The notes under the pieces: generated by a model
Told to the model about the DNA's origin: nothing
Database searches by the model: none
The model's input: the letters and a program-made list of their open reading frames with translations, nothing else
Made by a program: the position numbers and the translations under genes
Shown: in pieces, positions 59,723-64,000 of the stretch
Layout of the letters: each line of letters begins with the position of its first letter
How positions within the stretch are numbered: the stretch's first letter is position 1
Assembly (NCBI GenBank): GCA_023407175.1
Contig: JAEYMU010000025.1
Span: 186,001-250,000 of the forward strand
Direction of reading: 5' to 3'
Length of the DNA stretch: 64,000 nt
DNA from: Bacillota bacterium
GTDB taxonomy: Bacteria; Bacillota_A; Clostridia; Lachnospirales; Lachnospiraceae

Positions 59723-61039
59723 ATGGATTTATTTGATTATATGAGAGGAAATACGATGAAGAAGGAGGCTCCGCTTGCTTCCAGACTGCGTCCCTCAACC
59801 CTTGAAGAGATAGTGGGACAGAGTCATATCATTGGCAGGGACAAGCTGCTTTACCGTGCAATTAAGGCGGATAAAATCAGCTCTATATTGTTCTACGGTC
59901 CGCCGGGAACAGGTAAGACGACGCTTGCAAGAGTGATTGCCAACACGACAAGCTCTATTTTTACACAGGTAAATGCAACCTCAGCCGGGAAGAAGGATTT
60001 AGAGGCGGTGGTGGGGGAAGCAAAGAACAATCTGGGGATGTATGGAAAGAAGACGATTCTGTTTATCGATGAAATACATCGCTTTAATAAGGGGCAGCAG
60101 GACTATCTTCTGCCGTTTGTTGAGGATGGAACGGTCATATTGATCGGAGCCACAACGGAAAACCCTTATTTTGAAGTAAATTCGGCTTTGATCTCACGCT
60201 CTATTATATTTGAACTAAAGCCTCTGGATAAGGAGGATATCAAAACACTTTTGAAAAGGGCGGTTACCGATGAAGAGAAAGGGATGGGAGCCTATCACGC
60301 GTATCTTGAGGAGGATGCCCTGGAATTTCTTGCGGATATCTCCAATGGGGATGCAAGGGCTGCTCTCAATGCCATTGAAATCGGTATCATGACAACTGAG
60401 CGCTCCGAGGACGGCCTGATTCACATCACACTGTCCGTCGCCGCGGAATGTATCCAAAAGCGTGTTCTTAAGTATGATAAGAGCGGGGACAACCATTATG
60501 ACACTATTTCTGCTTTTATAAAAAGCATGAGGGGCTCGGACCCGGATGCAGCAATTTACTATCTTGCCCGTATGCTTTATGCAGGGGAGGAAGTGGCCTT
60601 CATAGCCAGAAGAATTATGATCTGTGCAGCAGAGGATGTATCCAATGCCGACCCGAATGCCCTGGTGGTTGCAACAAGCGCGGCTCTGGCTGTGGAACGG
60701 CTGGGCATGCCGGAGGCAAGAATTGTTCTTGCCCAGGCAGCCGCCTATGTTGCCTGTGCGCCAAAGAGCAATTCGGCAATCTGTGCGATTGATGAAGCTA
60801 CAAAGGTAGTAGAGAACGAAAAGACAGCGACCATACCGGCGTATCTGATGGATGCACATTATAAGGGTGCCGCGCAGCTGGGACATGGGCTGGGTTATCG
60901 GTATGCCCATGATTATGAAAACCATTATGTCAAGCAGCAATATTTGCCCGATGAGCTTAAGGAACGGGTGTTTTACCGTCCATCAGATAACGGATATGAG
61001 AAACAGATACAGGAATATTTTAAGAAAATCAAGGGTTAA
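59723..61039 (+). CDS. rarA: Replication-associated recombination protein A (RarA/MgsA AAA ATPase)
   Basis: A 438-residue AAA+ ATPase that acts at stalled replication forks. Seen: LASRLRPSTLEEIVGQSHII, Walker A YGPPGTGKTTLARV, Walker B LFIDEIHRFNKGQQDYLLPF, sensor 1 GATTENPYFEVNSALISRS, SNGDARAALNAIE, and the tetramerising C-terminal part with KSMRGSDPDAAIYYLARML. Start follows GGAGGG. The 3' end overlaps the convergent small membrane gene by 11 bases. Confidence 0.96.
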   Translation: MDLFDYMRGNTMKKEAPLASRLRPSTLEEIVGQSHIIGRDKLLYRAIKADKISSILFYGPPGTGKTTLARVIANTTSSIFTQVNATSAGKKDLEAVVGEAKNNLGMYGKKTILFIDEIHRFNKGQQDYLLPFVEDGTVILIGATTENPYFEVNSALISRSIIFELKPLDKEDIKTLLKRAVTDEEKGMGAYHAYLEEDALEFLADISNGDARAALNAIEIGIMTTERSEDGLIHITLSVAAECIQKRVLKYDKSGDNHYDTISAFIKSMRGSDPDAAIYYLARMLYAGEEVAFIARRIMICAAEDVSNADPNALVVATSAALAVERLGMPEARIVLAQAAAYVACAPKSNSAICAIDEATKVVENEKTATIPAYLMDAHYKGAAQLGHGLGYRYAHDYENHYVKQQYLPDELKERVFYRPSDNGYEKQIQEYFKKIKG

Positions 61040-61337
61040 GATCCTGATCTTCAATTTCTGGCTTAGGAGAAGCTGCACCCTGATTTTCGGGAGAATTTTG
61101 ATCTCCGAGATGTTTTAATTTATCAAGATATATGGTGTTATCCTTTTTATTTACCAGCTTATTGATCAATAAAAATGCATAGATAAGCACCGGAACCACA
61201 AAGGTTGCGAACAGGCTGGCGATAAATAAGGCATTTGTATATTTGGTGACAAAGAATGAGGATATTAAGGTAACGATATACATGGCAACAATGAGAACAA
61301 TACCGACAATAGCAGCAATCCGCTTGGCTTTTTTCAT
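61029..61337 (-). CDS. 102-aa two-helix membrane protein, unknown
   Basis: Two membrane helices (AAIVGIVLIVAMYIVTLIS; LFIASLFATFVVPVLIYAFL) with a charged acidic C-terminal tail (LKHLGDQNSPENQGAASPKP). A conserved-looking N-terminus MKKAKRIAAIVGIV. Ribosome binding site GGAAGC. Convergent with rarA. An inverted-repeat element lies in its upstream region. Unknown function. Confidence 0.7.
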   Translation of the reverse strand: MKKAKRIAAIVGIVLIVAMYIVTLISSFFVTKYTNALFIASLFATFVVPVLIYAFLLINKLVNKKDNTIYLDKLKHLGDQNSPENQGAASPKPEIEDQDLNP

Positions 61338-61371
61338 TGGAGAAGCTTCCTTTCAAATTTATTTAGGCAGC

Positions 61372-61503
61372 TGCGAAACAATATAGTCCATTAAATTTTT
61401 CGAACAACAGATACAAATTTCTCTGCTCCAACGCTCCTTCCGCTTAACTTCCGCTCCGAAATTGTATATGTTCGAAAAATTATTAACTTTTGTGAGTTTC
61501 GCA
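61372..61503. repeat. 132-bp nested inverted-repeat element
   Basis: Three nested arms: TGCGAAAC (61372-61379) with GTTTCGCA (61496-61503), AATTTTTCGAACA (61394-61406) with TGTTCGAAAAATT (61469-61481), both exact, and ATACAAATTTC with GAAATTGTAT (one bulge). Spacers of 14 bases on each side separate the outer two. The centre is pyrimidine-rich on the plus strand and runs of GGAGCGG/GGAAG on the minus. It lies upstream of the 102-aa gene. It may be a MITE-like repeat or a leader RNA. Confidence 0.75.
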
Positions 61504-61568
61504 ATTATCTATTTCATTATATAGAATACTTCAAAAAAAAGCAACAGGTCGGCGCAGAAGGAGATGAA

Positions 61569-63926
61569 ATGACTGCAATGCGGACAGACGATAAATATCA
61601 TAAATTTCTATGTGTGGTAAGAGTGGCGGCTCTGTTCCTTTTACTGTTCCTTCCGGTGTTTCTGATACAGGTAAGAAAAGAGAGTGTTCCTGCTTATGGC
61701 AAAGAAAAGGACGAAGATGCTTTACAGGAGATAACCCGGGAAACACAGGCGCTATCCTTTTCCTGTGATTATGTCAGGGCGGGGGAACCTCTTCAGGTGA
61801 CCGGTGCACCGGAAAATTCAGACTATCAGTGGAGCATCACTGGGGCCGATGGCTCCCAAAGAACCTTTACAACAGAGGAAGGCTCCTATACTCCGACGGA
61901 GGAGGACCAGGAAAAGCTGATCACAGTGACAGTAGGAGAAACATCAGCCTCTGTTTATTTCAGCTCATTACCGGTTATGTATATCACCAGCGCTACCGGT
62001 TATAGCGGGGTGGGTGACGATTTCAGCGAAGCGTATATGTACCTTCAGGGGAATGAAGACTTTACAGAAGCAAAGGAGCTTTACAGCGGTAATATTAATA
62101 TCAAGCTAAGAGGTAATTCAACTAAAATGAGGGAGAAAAGACCCTTTAACATAAAGCTTGACAGCAAGGCGGATCTGCTGAAGCTGGGAGAAAACAAACA
62201 TTTTGCACTGCTTGCCAATGATATTGACCATACTTTGATGCGCAATAAGCTTTTGTATGATTTCTCCGGGGCCATCGGGATGGAGACCTATTCAAAGTCG
62301 GAGAATATTGTACTGATCTATAACCAGGAATATTACGGGGTCTATCAGCTTTGTGAGCTGGTAGACCTGGGAGCTGACCGGGTGGATATCTATGACTGGG
62401 AGGAAAGCGCCGAGGATGCGGCAGAGGCGATTACGCAGGAGCTTAAGGAGCAGGGAAAGCTTACAAAGGAGGAAGCAGATACAGCCTCTGAAGAGCTTGA
62501 AACAGCCATGACGGAGGATTTAAGCTGGATCACCAGTCCTTATACCTTTACCTATGATGCGGATGAGGATGGTGTGGAGGAAGCCTACACGATAACAGAT
62601 TATGCCGATCTGCCGGAGGCGACCGGAGGAGCTTTACTGGAGATGGATTTCTATGCCTTCGGAGGTGAGAATGCTTCAACGATGGTATCTGCCTACGCAC
62701 AGCCCTTATATTTTAAGTCCCCGGAATATGCAATTACGAATCCCTCTTTCTTTCATTACATCTATCGTTATGTGCAAAGCTTTGAATATGCACTTCACAG
62801 TGCGGATTTTACCTATCATGAGGATAGCATCAAATACAGTGCACAGAACCGCACCACAGGCGGCAGCATAAACTCCGGCTATACGGTAAGTGATTTTACG
62901 GCACCGGAGTATGACGGAAAGCACTACAGCCAGCTTTTTGACATGGATTCTCTGGTAGATAACTTTATTGTATGTGAGTATTCCATGAACTGGGACAGTA
63001 TGAAAAACAGTGTATTTATGTACAAGGATATCGACGGATTGTTCCATATGGGGCCGGAATGGGATTTTGACTGGGCCTGGGGCAATATCAACATGTATGG
63101 AACGAATACCTGGTATCCGGCCTCCTGGCACACGACTGAGGACGATTTCACCAAAGAGCAGTATTATCAGACAGTCCAATGGAACAGATGTCTGATCCGT
63201 GATCCCTATTTTCTGGTCAGAGTGTATGAAAAATATCATGAAATAAGGGAAACCGTGATTGAGGACATGATTAAGGATGAAGGAACCATAGACAGCTATG
63301 AGAAGCAGCTTGAAGCTGCCGGGGCAGCAAATGATGAAAGATGGAGCTATACCTATGCAAGATATAAAAGCGTAGGCTTTGAAGACTCCGTTAAAAACAT
63401 GAGGGAATTCATCGATACCCGTGTAGCATGGCTGGACGAACAGTTTGCCTCTATTGATACCCTTATGACCTCCCTTGGGTATTACAAGCCGTCGGACGAG
63501 CTTAAGGTAGCAGAGATTGATACCAAAGCAAAAAGGGGGAATACCGTTGTGACGGTCAGTGTTACAGATCAGGAGATTGCCTCTGTCTCATTATTATTAA
63601 ACGGTACAAACCGCTATACGGCAAAGGTTACCTCCGGTCAGGCAGTTTTTCAGATACCGGACAGCGTGCTCATAAAAACTGCTGACATCCTCAATGTAAT
63701 TCAGATATCAGCAGTTGATGTAAAGGGTGACTATATCGTCAGCACACAGGACAAGGGAAATTATTCCCTGGCAAAATCCAACTACGCCGTATTTTATTCT
63801 TCCGCACAGGCAATCGGTACCCCAGGGTTTCATACGGATGTTATAAAATGGTGCTGCCTGGTTGTGATAATTACCGCAGTAACGGGCCTGGCACTTATAT
63901 TCATCTTATATAATAGAAGAAAATAG
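61569..63926 (+). CDS. CotH kinase family protein, exported
   Basis: A 785-residue envelope protein. One N-terminal helix (VVRVAALFLLLFLPVFLI), a small beta domain (about 60-135), the CotH-type kinase region (about 140-640), a beta domain and a C-terminal helix (VIKWCCLVVIITAVTGLALI). Seen: INIKLRGNSTKMREKRPFNI, HFALLANDIDHTLMRNKLLY, VLIYNQEYYGVYQLCELVDL, DNFIVCEYSMNWDSMKNSVF and HMGPEWDFDWAWGN, i.e. the CotH lysine and Asp-rich metal/active segments. CotH is a spore-coat protein kinase; the two helices suggest a vegetative envelope form. Ribosome binding site AAGGAG. Confidence 0.9.
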   Translation: MTAMRTDDKYHKFLCVVRVAALFLLLFLPVFLIQVRKESVPAYGKEKDEDALQEITRETQALSFSCDYVRAGEPLQVTGAPENSDYQWSITGADGSQRTFTTEEGSYTPTEEDQEKLITVTVGETSASVYFSSLPVMYITSATGYSGVGDDFSEAYMYLQGNEDFTEAKELYSGNINIKLRGNSTKMREKRPFNIKLDSKADLLKLGENKHFALLANDIDHTLMRNKLLYDFSGAIGMETYSKSENIVLIYNQEYYGVYQLCELVDLGADRVDIYDWEESAEDAAEAITQELKEQGKLTKEEADTASEELETAMTEDLSWITSPYTFTYDADEDGVEEAYTITDYADLPEATGGALLEMDFYAFGGENASTMVSAYAQPLYFKSPEYAITNPSFFHYIYRYVQSFEYALHSADFTYHEDSIKYSAQNRTTGGSINSGYTVSDFTAPEYDGKHYSQLFDMDSLVDNFIVCEYSMNWDSMKNSVFMYKDIDGLFHMGPEWDFDWAWGNINMYGTNTWYPASWHTTEDDFTKEQYYQTVQWNRCLIRDPYFLVRVYEKYHEIRETVIEDMIKDEGTIDSYEKQLEAAGAANDERWSYTYARYKSVGFEDSVKNMREFIDTRVAWLDEQFASIDTLMTSLGYYKPSDELKVAEIDTKAKRGNTVVTVSVTDQEIASVSLLLNGTNRYTAKVTSGQAVFQIPDSVLIKTADILNVIQISAVDVKGDYIVSTQDKGNYSLAKSNYAVFYSSAQAIGTPGFHTDVIKWCCLVVIITAVTGLALIFILYNRRK

Positions 63927-63937
63927 GAGAGCTTTAT

Positions 63938-64000
63938 CTACTCAGTTGCCTGAAGCGTCTGCTCGATGGCGCTGTTCATGATATCCTTCGTCATCTTGCC
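63938..64000 (-). CDS. C-terminal 20 codons of a minus-strand gene, truncated by window edge
   Basis: Reading the minus strand from 64000, GKMTKDIMNSAIEQTLQATE runs to a TAG whose complement is 63938-63940. It ends 11 bases after the convergent CotH gene. Too short to identify; open frame plus spacing make it plausible. Confidence 0.45.
   Translation of the reverse strand, partial: GKMTKDIMNSAIEQTLQATE

Overview
The window looks like a chromosomal segment of an anaerobic, spore-forming, low-to-middling G+C Clostridia, most like the Lachnospiraceae. Sporulation genes (spoIIAA-spoIIAB-sigF, spoVAC-AD-AE, a SpoIID/LytB protein, a SleB-type hydrolase) sit beside anaerobic functions (pyruvate formate-lyase, FeoAB). 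The informational cluster dgt-dnaG-rpoD-trmK, a type A RNase P RNA and Ig-like surface proteins support the same placement. No rRNA, tRNA, CRISPR array, insertion sequence or prophage was seen, so this is mostly core genome with unusual intergenic RNA and repeat structure.

Layout. 1-4 kb: end of a surface protein, two PLP aminotransferases, a lone receiver protein and QueH. 4.1-6.8 kb: Fur-boxed feoA-feoB plus a Cys-rich small protein. 6.9-13.6 kb: dgt, dnaG, rpoD, trmK and a TGS/uridine-kinase fusion. 13.7-14.05 kb: rnpB (minus). 14.2-16 kb: a response regulator/sensor kinase pair, then a hairpin element and a convergent AP2-like gene. 17.6-20.1 kb: SleB-type hydrolase and threonine synthase. 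20.1-23.1 kb: a long leader and a major Ig-like surface protein. 23.4-26.4 kb (minus): pflB under a ZTP riboswitch, and an ECF S component. 26.6-29.4 kb: a zinc ABC operon with a perfect 7-1-7 operator and a probable overlooked 57-residue gene. 29.6-34.7 kb: AI-2E-family permease, HTH-Panacea protein, TypA (minus), tandem-OB SSB-like protein. 34.9-37.1 kb: lysine riboswitch, dapA-dapB. 37.4-42.2 kb: a Gld-like ABC operon with a DUF4340 protein. 42.4-48.3 kb: SpoIID/LytB protein, YihY/BrkB protein (minus), GH36 alpha-galactosidase. 48.4-50.2 kb: a long structured leader, a 46-residue protein and a zinc-ribbon/TPR protein. 50.3-54.4 kb: forespore sigma-F operon and spoVA operon. 54.5-64 kb: class A PBP (minus), DUF6514-like protein, YigZ (minus), VanZ-like, DUF4250 (minus), RarA, small membrane protein (minus), CotH protein, and the tail of a further minus-strand gene.

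How it works together. Metal supply is handled by two operons whose palindromic operators sit at the start point (Fur-like for feo, Zur-like for zinc). Lysine/diaminopimelate synthesis is controlled by a lysine riboswitch. Formate and C1 supply is tied to purine status by the ZTP riboswitch upstream of pflB. The spo genes give forespore commitment (sigma F) and dipicolinate loading (SpoVA).

The most interesting unexplained items are the extra small gene in the zinc operon, a nested inverted-repeat element at 61.4 kb, a pair of REP-like palindromes after spoVAE and after the DUF6514-like gene, a leader with two GAAA-tetraloop hairpins and a possible anti-SD switch at 48.6 kb, and a possible structured RNA upstream of the surface-protein gene.
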